The notes under the pieces were generated by a model, which did no database searches, had not been told where the DNA came from, and saw only the letters and a list, made by a program, of their open reading frames with translations. The position numbers and the translations under genes are program-made. From the IMG/VR virus record IMGVR_UViG_3300031841_000660, positions 1 to 25,325 of that record: DNA of 25,325 nt; one strand, given 5' to 3'. Below are positions 7,901-15,411 of this stretch, one piece after another. This DNA comes from a virus. Each line of letters starts with the position of its first letter. Within the stretch, counting starts at the first letter, position 1.

Positions 7901-8163
7901 GCAGAGGCAGCTCCCGCAAATACAAGATCTCCTCTATCTAATCCTGTAGCTGTTTCAAAAGGTTTTAATCTTTTTTCTTTTTGAGCTGCAACACTCATTG
8001 CACCTAGATCAACTAATTTTTGATATTCTTCAACACCTTCGTAACCTGTAAGCTCTCCTGCTTTAAAAGCAGTATCTAAAGCTTGCATTTGTTCTTGACT
8101 TAACTTTCTAGTGTCAATATTTCTTGTATCAATTGCAGATTGTAGTTCTTTAATACTTGCCAC
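4954..8163 (-). CDS. Large internal virion / DNA-ejection-type protein
   Basis: 1069 residues, mostly helical, without recognised enzyme motifs. The N-terminus (SIKELQSAIDTRN) is helical. Hydrophobic Gly/Ala segments occur near residues 80-95, 180-200 and 850-880 (GGILAGATSAAFGFGNTLKL). The tail is rich in Gln, Met, Thr and Pro and then ends FKEGGLVEDAYTQADEVLNG. Size, helical content, membrane-compatible patches and position after two other such genes fit the large ejection proteins of podoviruses (functionally like T7 gp15/gp16), although no lytic transglycosylase motif is seen. The start is GTG, two bases after the previous stop, with AGGAGG inside the last codons of the upstream gene. Virion role is likely, exact role inferred. 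Confidence 0.65.
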   Translation of the reverse strand: MASIKELQSAIDTRNIDTRKLSQEQMQALDTAFKAGELTGYEGVEEYQKLVDLGAMSVAAQKEKRLKPFETATGLDRGDLVFAGAASASMVPYFMNRDQIMDAFVQSNFKDRYGVDTRFATMSDMYQKRFTVLGDAVKKLPQIRGRAGLPVRMLGSLAGMADNTVDFFKKLKKFGATPSLSTEAQSLLMGASGAFGGSALYDMANLGSDFVGATSQDMANLTDNDIRKLPFEQRLLYNGINEAYNDLLWAGGAMSLIPLVRFAGREGLKQSLGLNSEQSKAIARSFERVGERPTVAALIPGENAFQNFFKKFFSTIGVYPLVSGPLIKFNRDFNKRLTQEEFLNTVDHLNMAPASNVSIMNYAGINQMKNEWAKVLDTISTEYKAVRKHWEEIGNPKFIPTATVKQETNRLLDQIKTEYPERYSDFMSYEKGARDLTPADDSLMQYIQFLTDLTRNSDYIRMSDWAGLSRMQTAAYEGTKFNNVKPQILVIRNALEKDLNSMNEATVKANLKNKIFKDEYESILNKDGPQAADDFIDTQIRAANSGFQQLLEANAYYSMVLRPFRTSKVAKQLRAADSKLFADKGIEMVGPASIYPDQVFDKVIRRVLDGGGPDGVKQLKQILGVTKSSYDVLDSAGKVKRTVQIPASAESKEMYDRYVRQWFWDAWNESTANPLRDFKSISAEAVAAQAAKKGFTRKRMFQLDDTTEQRVRAKTKINETINPQEVDARVFTEGEGIANLNEGVIRNHDFGELNIEKYVKNIGIDTAQGRDKLREIFGGGAAGERALTRVQDLIQMKRALDSVDFTDPSKFVQRSLTLRAGSSGGILAGATSAAFGFGNTLKLIIGSRLFGNIITNPKVAEDLMEMNKYMRFMSDDPNVYALKPQMVPRASRTFARFINGLMEAEGDDFRVDPENIDFEEVRDKINSLDPNIPLQSSFDFGTMPKFTRDRIYPEYETAKNMDASTARAGEEFLQGSNLMALNEQQFEEVANSEPKSTQPQMMMPTGGQTTQPTAMATGQMPQNTQMQMAQQYASLFPQDTLGQAVATRQFKEGGLVEDAYTQADEVLNG

Positions 8164-8165
8164 TA

Positions 8166-10445
8166 CTAACCTCCTATTGGTATAGTTGATAATACATCTG
8201 CTCTAGATTGTTTATTAGCGATTGTTTGTGATCTCATAAACTCTGAATTTTTTTGATTATAAGCATTAGCAACTCCAGGTATGTCCATAAAGTTTTCTTG
8301 AATAAATTCTTCATCACCACCATTTAGTTTATATTGGGTTAGATAACTACCAGCTTTTTCATTAAACTCGTCTCTTAATTGTTCATAGTTTAATCTAATA
8401 GTTCTAGGTGAAGTAATGTATTTAATAATTTGTGTACGCTTAGCAGCGTTATCAATATCTTTTTGTGTTAATCTGTCTTCTGATTTGTTAGCGTTTGCAA
8501 CAATGTATTTCATACGCTGTTCAATAAGTGCTAGTTTAGTATAAGCTCTTAACTCTGCTTCTGTAGGTCTATAGTTTTTAGCAATAATACCTGCTTTCTT
8601 TAATTGTTTCTCTACTTCTTTAGCTCCATTTTCTCTAGCGTCTTGTAAGTCATTATTAAATCTTTGTTTCATATTATCAGCTTCTTTATTAAATAAATTT
8701 AATTTACCACCTTCAATATCTACAAACTCTCTACTAGTATTATTTTCCATAACATCAACTATCTGTTGATCAATAACTGAACTGTCTGCACCTAAATTAC
8801 CTCCAGCAAAGAAGTCAAATGTACCAAGAGAATCCTCAGCTAATAATCCTAATGCAGCTTTAGTACCACCTTTTTGAGCATTCTGAATTACGAAATCAAT
8901 CATCTTACCGCCTCTTCTATTGTCTTCTAGACCCATAAGAGCTCCGTTAAGTTTGTCATCATTTCTTTTAACATCTGTACCTGTAAAGTTTGCGGGTGAA
9001 AAAGATTGTTGGCCTGTGTTAGGATCATATTGTCTTGTGTAATATTTATTATCTTTACCTAAAGATACTCTGACATTTCTAAAACCACCTGGTACACTTG
9101 GGTCCGATACTCTAACTGTTTTATCTCCACCCGTTAACATTCCCGTACCTTTAGCTTTTTCTTCCTTCATTTTTAAGAAAGCTTTAGCTAAATCCATATC
9201 TGTTTTTTGTTGTTGTAACTTCATACCAATCATTGCATCTGCAGTAGAACCTAATGCTTGACCTGCAACATCTAAGAAACCTGCCATACCTGATTGTGGT
9301 GACTTACCAGATAATAAAGTTCCAGCAGCTCTCATCATCAATAAATTATTTAAATTATCATTTGTAGTTCCAGTAATTTTATTTAACTCATCTTTAAATG
9401 TTTTAAACTGACTTGCTAAACCACTCATCTCAGAAATTTCTTTACCACCTTGAATATCTTTAGTTCTTTTATTTTTTAAGTATGCTATTTCAGCTGCTCC
9501 CTCGTTACCTGTCATTTTAGGTATAGGATTCATAGGCATCATTCCACCTTCTCCACCTGTGTCTCCAGGACCCGCCATTGTAGTGTCCTGTGGCCCCATT
9601 TGTTTTTTACCTTTACCCAACATCTGTCTGACTGTAGTTTCATCTACATTAGTTTCTATTGCTATTTGTTTTAGTTGTTCATCAGTAGCTTTAGTTAAAT
9701 CTACGCCTAATTTTTTAGCAGTGGTATCTATTTTGTTTACAGTTCTTAGCTGACTATCTAATAACTGTTCTTCTTCAGTTTTAGGATTTTTAAGACCAAT
9801 AGGTTTAACTTTTTCTCTATATTCTTTTAAGTTCTCAGTAACTTTCTTTTTAGGATCTGGTTTGTACTCAGGTTTACTAAAAATTAATCTATCTTGTACA
9901 TCTGCAATATAATCTTCTTGTGTCATACCTTCAGGTGTTTTTGTAGGACTAAGTAAAGGTGAAGCTCCCATTGCACCAATAGATGACAGGGTAGTCTTAC
10001 CAGGATTTCTAACAATAGTTTCTGCTACGTCAGTCATTCTAGGAGTTAAGTATTCTCCTGTTTCTCTTAATGCACCAATACCTGCTTTTTTAGCTGAGCC
10101 AGGCAAAAAGGCTGCTCCCGGTATTGCTAAAGATGCACCTTCTACAAATTTACCTGTGTCACCTTCTACTATTCCTTCTGCCATGTCTCTGCTACCAACA
10201 CCAATACCATAACCTTCTAATCCAACTAAACCTGTTTGAACTCCAGGTCTTGCAAAGAAAGAAGACATCTTAGGTGCTAAATATTTATAAGCAGGTGCTG
10301 CGGCTGCTCTTAGACCTTGTATTCCAGCAGATCCTAAAGCAGTTAAACCACCTATGAAAAATTTAGGAACTTGTTTTGGATCAACTTTTGAATGTATCTC
10401 CTGTGCTCTTTTTTTGAATAGAGGTCTATTTAATGTTTTATCCAT
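8166..10445 (-). CDS. Internal virion / ejection-type protein, 759 residues
   Basis: The N-terminal 170 residues contain Gly/Ala-rich hydrophobic stretches (FFIGGLTALGSAGIQGLRAA) that could insert into membranes. Residues about 190-280 are highly charged and helical. A Met/Gly/Pro-rich linker follows near 290-310, and the C-terminal 450 residues are helical with QTLLSGK-like and lysine-rich segments. No catalytic motif is recognised. It sits between the 292- and 1069-residue proteins, with a GAGG site before the ATG and only a few bases between genes. Together the three look like the trio of internal proteins that podoviruses inject ahead of DNA. Assignment rests on composition and order, not on a named family. 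Confidence 0.55.
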   Translation of the reverse strand: MDKTLNRPLFKKRAQEIHSKVDPKQVPKFFIGGLTALGSAGIQGLRAAAAPAYKYLAPKMSSFFARPGVQTGLVGLEGYGIGVGSRDMAEGIVEGDTGKFVEGASLAIPGAAFLPGSAKKAGIGALRETGEYLTPRMTDVAETIVRNPGKTTLSSIGAMGASPLLSPTKTPEGMTQEDYIADVQDRLIFSKPEYKPDPKKKVTENLKEYREKVKPIGLKNPKTEEEQLLDSQLRTVNKIDTTAKKLGVDLTKATDEQLKQIAIETNVDETTVRQMLGKGKKQMGPQDTTMAGPGDTGGEGGMMPMNPIPKMTGNEGAAEIAYLKNKRTKDIQGGKEISEMSGLASQFKTFKDELNKITGTTNDNLNNLLMMRAAGTLLSGKSPQSGMAGFLDVAGQALGSTADAMIGMKLQQQKTDMDLAKAFLKMKEEKAKGTGMLTGGDKTVRVSDPSVPGGFRNVRVSLGKDNKYYTRQYDPNTGQQSFSPANFTGTDVKRNDDKLNGALMGLEDNRRGGKMIDFVIQNAQKGGTKAALGLLAEDSLGTFDFFAGGNLGADSSVIDQQIVDVMENNTSREFVDIEGGKLNLFNKEADNMKQRFNNDLQDARENGAKEVEKQLKKAGIIAKNYRPTEAELRAYTKLALIEQRMKYIVANANKSEDRLTQKDIDNAAKRTQIIKYITSPRTIRLNYEQLRDEFNEKAGSYLTQYKLNGGDEEFIQENFMDIPGVANAYNQKNSEFMRSQTIANKQSRADVLSTIPIGG
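8170..8175 (-). promoter_or_regulatory. AGGAGG ribosome site selecting a GTG start
   Basis: Perfect AGGAGG embedded in the last codons of the 759-residue gene, six bases before the GTG at 8163. It decides the unusual start codon of the 1069-residue gene. Confidence 0.75.
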
Positions 10446-10450
10446 TAAAT

Positions 10451-11329
10451 TTACCTCGCTGCTGTTGCTAATGCTGCTGCTGGATTTTTATTTAACATAG
10501 AATATGTAGCGTAAGCGCCCAAACCAGCTCCCGCAGCCTGTGCTAATGGATTTCCACCACCAGGCATCGTATTCTGTGTTATTGTAGATTGAGATGTAGG
10601 TCCTGCAGCATATATATTTTTAACAAACTCAGCTCTTTGATAAGGTTCGTATTCTCTTTGTAACGCAGTTTGTCTTTGTGCATCTAAAGTCTGTTGTGCA
10701 AGTTGTCTTTGTAATCCACCAGCTGCCATCAATTGATTAATGTCTTGTTGAGCCATACCTTGCTGCGTCTGACCTAATTGACCTAATAATTGACTTCCTT
10801 GTAGTCCTAATCTTTGTTGATTTTGTGCTGCGTTTAATGCAGTTTGGAAACCTGTGGCCAATGATTGACCCATATTAGATAATGTTCTTCCTTGTAGTTC
10901 TGCTTGTTGAACACCTTCTCTTCCTCCACCAAAGGCGCCAGCACCAACAGCGCTTGCACCTAATTGATTTTGCATCATTTGTCCTTGTCTTGCAATTTCA
11001 TTAGTTACATAAGATTGATATGGATTTAAATATTGATTTATTTGCGCTTGACCTACAGGAGCCATTGCTGTTTGTGCACCTGTTACAGCAGAACTTACTG
11101 TAGGTTGACCAACGCCTGTTATTCCTGACGCTGTAATACCTTGCTGTTCTAAATTACCTAAACCTGCAACTTGCATATCAGGAATGTTTATAGGTTTTTG
11201 ACCTAGCTGTGCAGCTATGTCCATTAACCCAAGTTTTCTTTCCTCAATACCTGGTGCTTCTCTTAAATATTGTGTTGTAACTGAAGGTCCTGAGGTTGAT
11301 CCGCCTCCTCCGCCGCCGAATATACTCAT
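10451..11329 (-). CDS. Gln/Ala/Gly-rich internal virion protein
   Basis: 292 residues. It starts with a glycine run (MSIFGGGGGGS), followed by a helical, Gln-rich body. YLNPYQSYVTNEIARQ and GAFGGGREGVQQAE (near residues 100-145) resemble a widespread marine-phage structural protein family. A Gln-rich coiled region (about 160-225) and a hydrophobic Ala/Gly C-terminus with AAGAGLGAYATYSML follow. The composition is like small internal core or injection proteins (functionally T7 gp14-like). The start overlaps the stop of the acetyltransferase-like gene as TAATG, with GGGAG eight bases upstream. Ejection role is inference from composition and position. Confidence 0.6.
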   Translation of the reverse strand: MSIFGGGGGGSTSGPSVTTQYLREAPGIEERKLGLMDIAAQLGQKPINIPDMQVAGLGNLEQQGITASGITGVGQPTVSSAVTGAQTAMAPVGQAQINQYLNPYQSYVTNEIARQGQMMQNQLGASAVGAGAFGGGREGVQQAELQGRTLSNMGQSLATGFQTALNAAQNQQRLGLQGSQLLGQLGQTQQGMAQQDINQLMAAGGLQRQLAQQTLDAQRQTALQREYEPYQRAEFVKNIYAAGPTSQSTITQNTMPGGGNPLAQAAGAGLGAYATYSMLNKNPAAALATAAR

Positions 11330-11787
11330 TAATTTAACTCCCTTTGAAATTCATAGTGTTTAATTTTCCAACCATATTTTTTCATAACTTTTTTATACCC
11401 CGGTCTCATTAAAGCTGTAATTCTTTTACAATTGTTTATTGTAGCAAATTCTTCTAGACTTTTCACTAGTTTGTCAGACCATAGATGCATTTTTTTCCCT
11501 GTACAAATAAGACCTTGCAGCTCTTTATAATTAGGGTTATCTAAAAATCTAGTAGTACAACATCCAAACACTTTGTTTTCTCCATCGTCATCTGTTCCAA
11601 ACATAATCCATAAATGCATTACATTCTTTTTTACTAATTCTTTTATATGCTTAGCATCAGCATACTGACCACTAAACTTTAAAGCTTCTGATACAAGAAA
11701 TTCAACTAAAGGCCAAAAAGTATCTATCTCTTTTGGCTTAATGCATAATACATCTACATCAGCTTTAATTGTCTTTTCTACTTGCAT
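11329..11787 (-). CDS. GNAT-like N-acetyltransferase
   Basis: 152 residues. The body has alternating strands and helices, with VFGCCTTRF as a probable beta4 strand, a central helix SDKLVKSLEEFATINNCKRI, and a C-terminal RPGYKKVMKKYGWKIKHYEF, the R-x-G...GW pattern common near the end of GNAT domains. The acetyl-CoA pyrophosphate loop (Q/RxxGxG/A) is not clear, so the domain may be divergent. Small GNAT-like proteins are frequent within the virion-gene block of marine phages. It overlaps the upstream 313-residue gene by 23 bases, indicating coupled translation. Substrate unknown; acylation of a virion or host protein is only a guess. Confidence 0.55.
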   Translation of the reverse strand: MQVEKTIKADVDVLCIKPKEIDTFWPLVEFLVSEALKFSGQYADAKHIKELVKKNVMHLWIMFGTDDDGENKVFGCCTTRFLDNPNYKELQGLICTGKKMHLWSDKLVKSLEEFATINNCKRITALMRPGYKKVMKKYGWKIKHYEFQRELN

Positions 11788-12706
11788 CTAATATATCCAT
11801 TATTCTTTTAAAACGTTTTTGTTGTTCGTAAAAAAATTCAGCACCTTTTTTTCTTTGTTCGTCTTTATCTCTTATATCAGCGCCAGCAATAATTCCTGCG
11901 CCTCTAACAGCTGCAGCTCTAGATACAAACTCACCATCAGCTAATTGTGCAAGCATAGTATCTTCATCGTCATTACCCATACCAGCTGCGTCTTTAACAA
12001 AACCTTGGGCTCTTACATAGTTATTTACATCAGTTTCACTATGGCTATATTTAGAAGGTAGCGCTTGGCCCCCTTCATTAAACTTTGCAATACTAGCTAT
12101 CCCACCTTGATTAAATTCAACAGCTTTAAATGTTTGTGTAGGTTCATCTCCTAAAATTTCCTCAACAGTTTGATAAGTTTCTGGATCAGCGATAGCTTCA
12201 TCTTTGCCTGTTTCATAGTTTCTTACATAAAATCCTGTAGGACTTCCTGGAGCTTTTGATTTAGCAAATTTAGTATAAGCTTTGTTAGGAGTTGGTAAGT
12301 ATGCAGTTTGTGGTCCCTCATCTCCTTCAAACATTCCAGATAGTAAAGGTATACCAAATGCTGCTAAACCTACTTTACCTTCAGTTGTTTTAGGCATAAA
12401 TTTTTTTAACATACTAACTCTCTCACCACCTTCTCCTGCACTCTCTGCAGGACTTAAAGGTTGTGAACCAAATAAAGATTGAAATCCTTGTACAGGCGCT
12501 GTTTGCATAAATTGTTGGCCTATTGTATTACCAGCTATTTTATTTGCTGCTCCTTGACCAAATGCTTGAAAAGGACCCACACCTGCCATACCTCCTACTT
12601 GACCTAATGTAGCAATGCCTAAAGCATCTCTTAGGGATCTATTAGTTGATTTACCTCTAAGTTTCTGTACGCCAAACGTGGCTAATGCTAGTGTGAATGG
12701 ATCCAT
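11765..12706 (-). CDS. Virion-associated protein with DGEFV motif
   Basis: 313 residues. The first 90 are Gly/Ala/Gln-rich and partly hydrophobic. The middle has a membrane-like segment (GKVGLAAFGIPLLSGMF), and NQGGIASIAKFNEGG lies near 200. Residues about 250-275 include MLAQLADGEFVSRAAAVRGA, a motif I know from many structural proteins of marine podoviruses and siphoviruses. The C-terminus is a charged helix (EFFYEQQKRFKRIMDIL). It lies between glycosyltransferase and acetyltransferase genes and starts a run of internal-protein genes. A weak AAAGAA is the only ribosome site, and the start codon lies in a small inverted repeat. A virion role is likely, details unknown. Confidence 0.6.
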   Translation of the reverse strand: MDPFTLALATFGVQKLRGKSTNRSLRDALGIATLGQVGGMAGVGPFQAFGQGAANKIAGNTIGQQFMQTAPVQGFQSLFGSQPLSPAESAGEGGERVSMLKKFMPKTTEGKVGLAAFGIPLLSGMFEGDEGPQTAYLPTPNKAYTKFAKSKAPGSPTGFYVRNYETGKDEAIADPETYQTVEEILGDEPTQTFKAVEFNQGGIASIAKFNEGGQALPSKYSHSETDVNNYVRAQGFVKDAAGMGNDDEDTMLAQLADGEFVSRAAAVRGAGIIAGADIRDKDEQRKKGAEFFYEQQKRFKRIMDILDASRKDN

Positions 12707-12738
12707 AATTTATTCTTTTAATTATGGGTAATATTACC
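12704..12738 (-). repeat. Two adjacent inverted repeats over the start of the 313-residue gene
   Basis: CATAATT (12704-12710) and AATTATG (12720-12726) are perfect 7-base inverted arms around a 9-base loop, and the first arm contains the ATG. Immediately beside them lies the 12-base perfect palindrome GGTAATATTACC (12727-12738). This is one of the few non-coding gaps in the operon. Stems are AT-rich and weak, so a translational or protein-binding role is only possible. Confidence 0.35.
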
Positions 12739-12741
12739 ATT

Positions 12742-13602
12742 TTACTTAGGTAATATCAACTCATCGTGAAATCTACCATGGTATTGGTGTTCACCAATGT
12801 GCGCTATAGAATCATTAACATAGGCATGGCATTTACCACCAAGTTTAGTCCATAGTTGACAGAATGCAAAATCTTCACCTAAAAAGGTTTTTTCTACTGG
12901 ATCATGTAGAGTATCAAAAAAATTCCACATATTAGGTTTTTCTACGTATTTACCATTAATAACTGTTTTTTGTACTATTTTTTTATCTGGATAAGCTTTA
13001 ACCATTTTTTCAATAACAGACCTTTTAATTAACATACATCCTGTTGGAGCATCTGTAACTTCCATAACACCATTCTCTACTTTTATATTGTTAGCATCAG
13101 GGACTTTCATTGGGTATGTGTGTAAAGCTCTTCTTATATCATCAGGTGTTTTTATTTTACCTTCTTGCATTTTACGAAAAGCTTTATCCCACATTAAACT
13201 TTTAAGTGGATAAGGCACTCCGATAACATCTTTATCTGCTTCTAACATAGAAAATATTGATTTAGCTTGAAAGTAAATATCTGAATCAATAAACAACAAA
13301 TGAGATGCATTTGATTCTAACAAACCTGCTACACATAAGTTTCTTCCTTGAGTAACTAAAGATGATTTCATTAAATGAAACGATACTTTTATTTTTTTCT
13401 TAAAACATGCTTGTTGAAATTCTAATAAAGCTTGTGTGTAATGTATAGAACATTCACTATGAACTGGTGTACCAACAAATATTTCTATCTGTCCGGTGTT
13501 CGTTTTCCATAATGGTTTTATAGCTTTCCCATAATCAGATTGCACTTCAACATTTTGTATGGTTTGATAAGTGTCTTCATTTACATATTTATCGCTTGGC
13601 AT
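12742..13602 (-). CDS. GT-A fold glycosyltransferase
   Basis: 286 residues. IEIFVGTPVHSECS opens the nucleotide-sugar domain. QGRNLCVAGLLE and HLLFIDSDIYFQ follow, with the metal-binding DSD at residues 106-108. Then come a proline/leucine acceptor loop (VIGVPYPLK), DAPTGCMLIKR, and FLGEDFAFCQLW with the GED motif at 242-244, the usual place of the catalytic acid, plus H268. This order matches GT-A enzymes of the GT2/Anp1-like kind. It would transfer a sugar from a nucleotide donor, perhaps to phage or host surface. It overlaps the GT-B gene by 14 bases and has AGGAGC before the ATG. Donor and acceptor are unknown. Confidence 0.75.
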   Translation of the reverse strand: MPSDKYVNEDTYQTIQNVEVQSDYGKAIKPLWKTNTGQIEIFVGTPVHSECSIHYTQALLEFQQACFKKKIKVSFHLMKSSLVTQGRNLCVAGLLESNASHLLFIDSDIYFQAKSIFSMLEADKDVIGVPYPLKSLMWDKAFRKMQEGKIKTPDDIRRALHTYPMKVPDANNIKVENGVMEVTDAPTGCMLIKRSVIEKMVKAYPDKKIVQKTVINGKYVEKPNMWNFFDTLHDPVEKTFLGEDFAFCQLWTKLGGKCHAYVNDSIAHIGEHQYHGRFHDELILPK

Positions 13603-14563
13603 GTATAGCTCCTGTTAAAAAATTAGTCCATTCTGAACCTTTTCTATCCCAACTGTAAAATTTTTTATAAAATTTTTGTTGGTCATCTAGGTATTTTTGC
13701 ATGTCTTCTTCGTGTAAATATACTGCTGATGAATCAATTGCGTGTGCAAAAGACTCAGCTAATAATTCATGGTTTTTAGTAAAATTAATATATACTGGCC
13801 ATTCAGAGCAAGTTTCAGGTAACGCACCAAAATTAGTTGTAATTACATGTACTCCCGAAGCAAGTGCTTCAAGTGCAGACATACAAAATGTTTCTTCAAA
13901 TATAGAAGGATATACAAACAGCTGATAGTCCGCCATATGTTCTTTTATGTATTCGTTTGGTTTATAACCAATGTAGTTTACGTTAGATAATTTTTCTGCT
14001 TGTTCATATAAAGGTTCAAATTCTTTCGAATGATATTGTGAAAAATCACTTCCGTATACATCACAAGAACTATAAACATCTAAAATAATATCTTTATTTT
14101 TTACCATTTGCATGGCAAGTAACAACACATTCAATCCTCTCCAAGGTGTGCAATGATGTATAATCTTTATTGGATCACCTTTTTTATATTTTTTTCTTTC
14201 AGGAAAATTGTCAGTACCATTTTTAATTACAATAGATTTGTCTTCAGGTATTCCAAAAAAATATCTAAACTTTTCATACGTCCAATGCGAATTAAATACG
14301 TACCAATCATATTCGTTAAATCTAGATTTGTTTTTAAAAAACTCTTGTAGGTTACCTTGGTCATAAGAATTCTTCTGCCAAAGTATGTTTATTTTATTAG
14401 GGTTTAAAGGTACTTTACCAGGTATTGAAGTACATATTTGTACTTTGTCTAATAAATCTTTACTGACATATTTTTCTAATAACTCATGCTGTATTTCTGT
14501 GGCACCTCTAGGTTTCATAATTTTCTTTATACATATCATATGTTTCTTGTTTGTAAACAACAA
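13589..14563 (-). CDS. GT-B fold glycosyltransferase (GT4-like)
   Basis: 324 residues. The C-terminal donor domain has HHCTPWRGL (136-144), then VYPSIFEETFCMSALEALA with the EX7E pair E224/E232 and ITTNFGALPE, all hallmarks of GT4 retaining glycosyltransferases. The N-terminal domain has PRGATEIQ, a short glycine loop at its beginning. The longest frame starts at 14563 and overlaps the upstream gene by 56 bases. The internal ATG at 14518 (MKPRGATEIQ) would cut the overlap to 11 bases, closer to the norm here, and may be the true start. Paired with the GT-A enzyme next door, it suggests glycosylation of a phage structure or host glycan. Confidence 0.75.
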   Translation of the reverse strand: MLFTNKKHMICIKKIMKPRGATEIQHELLEKYVSKDLLDKVQICTSIPGKVPLNPNKINILWQKNSYDQGNLQEFFKNKSRFNEYDWYVFNSHWTYEKFRYFFGIPEDKSIVIKNGTDNFPERKKYKKGDPIKIIHHCTPWRGLNVLLLAMQMVKNKDIILDVYSSCDVYGSDFSQYHSKEFEPLYEQAEKLSNVNYIGYKPNEYIKEHMADYQLFVYPSIFEETFCMSALEALASGVHVITTNFGALPETCSEWPVYINFTKNHELLAESFAHAIDSSAVYLHEEDMQKYLDDQQKFYKKFYSWDRKGSEWTNFLTGAIHAKR

Positions 14564-15086
14564 AGAAAGGTTGTATCCATCTTTCTTTTACCTCTTGTTC
14601 CATAGAAGCACAATGAGGTTGTTGAGTGCTGTAAAAAATAGCTCGATTACATCTTGAACCAATAATAGTTGTCGGTTCGTAGTCATCCATTTTATTATAA
14701 ATGTAAGTTCCATCTTTTAATGAATTAGAATTAAAATAAATTACTCCAGCTAAATCAAAGATTTTACTATCTTTATGCGTTCTATATTGTTTCCAAGAAG
14801 GAGCTTTTTTTAATTCTTCTAAAATTGTTTTTCTAAAAAATGTTTGTAACGAAATTATTTTTAAATTAGTTTTATTTTCAAAAGTTTTTTTAAAAAGGCC
14901 TACAGGATCTGTAGGAGATAAAGATTTAAAAAATTTATCTGTTTCATAACAAGGATAAGCTTTTGTTCTATCGCTATAATATATATTCCTAGGCTGATGC
15001 ACAGGATGAAAAGGTAAATTTAAAAAGTTTAATGTTATCAAACCTAAATCACTAGGATCATAAAAGTCTTCGATAACATTAAACAT
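14508..15086 (-). CDS. 2OG-Fe(II) oxygenase-like protein
   Basis: 192 residues. The N-terminus (IEDFYDPSDLGLITLNFL) resembles the helical lead of DUF6445-type oxygenases. YRTHKDSKIFDLAGVIYFN has H104 and D106 as the HxD iron ligands. RCNRAIFYSTQQPHCAS supplies the distal H158, and RWIQPFFV has R169, the likely 2-oxoglutarate anchor. The set HxD...H...R with correct spacing on a jelly-roll pattern supports an active dioxygenase. Substrate is unknown; neighbouring glycosyltransferases and tail proteins allow hydroxylation of a virion component or metabolite. The start overlaps the previous stop as TAATG, with AAAGGAA upstream. Confidence 0.6.
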   Translation of the reverse strand: MFNVIEDFYDPSDLGLITLNFLNLPFHPVHQPRNIYYSDRTKAYPCYETDKFFKSLSPTDPVGLFKKTFENKTNLKIISLQTFFRKTILEELKKAPSWKQYRTHKDSKIFDLAGVIYFNSNSLKDGTYIYNKMDDYEPTTIIGSRCNRAIFYSTQQPHCASMEQEVKERWIQPFFVVYKQETYDMYKENYET

Positions 15087-15283
15087 TATTCCTTTGTTTT
15101 AGCACCCATAGAAACTTTTGTCACCTTTATTTCGAGGTCTTGTCTAAAATCATCCACAGTAGTATCAGTATTGGGATCAGCAACATCAGCATCAAAATCA
15201 GCTTTAGTAGCATAAACCTGTCCTGTTCTTTTGTGTTTGATTATCTCTTTTGCTTCTGCAGGTATCTTTATTGGATCGCTCAT
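15086..15283 (-). CDS. Small conserved phage protein, 65 residues
   Basis: The sequence runs IKHKRTGQVYATKADFDADV then ADPNTDTTVDDFRQDLEIKV and ends GAKTKE. It is acidic in the centre and basic at the ends, with no signal or membrane segment. Similar short proteins with the HK.TG.VY and DPNTDTT signatures recur next to tail genes in marine phages, function unknown. It is coupled on both sides: ATGA overlap with the 43-residue basic protein and TAATG with the oxygenase-like gene. Confidence 0.65.
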   Translation of the reverse strand: MSDPIKIPAEAKEIIKHKRTGQVYATKADFDADVADPNTDTTVDDFRQDLEIKVTKVSMGAKTKE

Positions 15284-15411
15284 TGTTTTCTTCCTTGTTT
15301 GTTATACTTTTTATAAACTCTTTTTTCATTTTTGTTAAGTCTTTTCTTATGCCTACCTGGACGTTTTCTTGGTTGAGGTCTTTGTACAAAATCTTTAAAT
15401 TTTCTAGCCAT
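15280..15411 (-). CDS. Very basic 43-residue protein
   Basis: Starts MARKFKDFVQRPQPRKRPGR and ends KKYNKQGRKQ. By count 19 of 43 residues are Lys or Arg, with prolines in the first half. It would bind nucleic acid or acidic protein surfaces. The ATG overlaps the upstream stop by 8 bases (ATGGCTAG) and its TGA overlaps the next start as ATGA. Both couplings and the non-random composition make it real in spite of its length. Similar RPRKRPGRH-type mini-proteins occur near tail genes of marine phages. Whether it is packaged with DNA or acts in assembly is unknown. Confidence 0.7.
   Translation of the reverse strand: MARKFKDFVQRPQPRKRPGRHKKRLNKNEKRVYKKYNKQGRKQ

Noticed and set aside
15204-15389. 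61-codon minus-strand frame
   Set aside because: Overlaps out of frame both the basic 43-residue and the 65-residue genes, which have coupled starts and stops; no ribosome site of its own.
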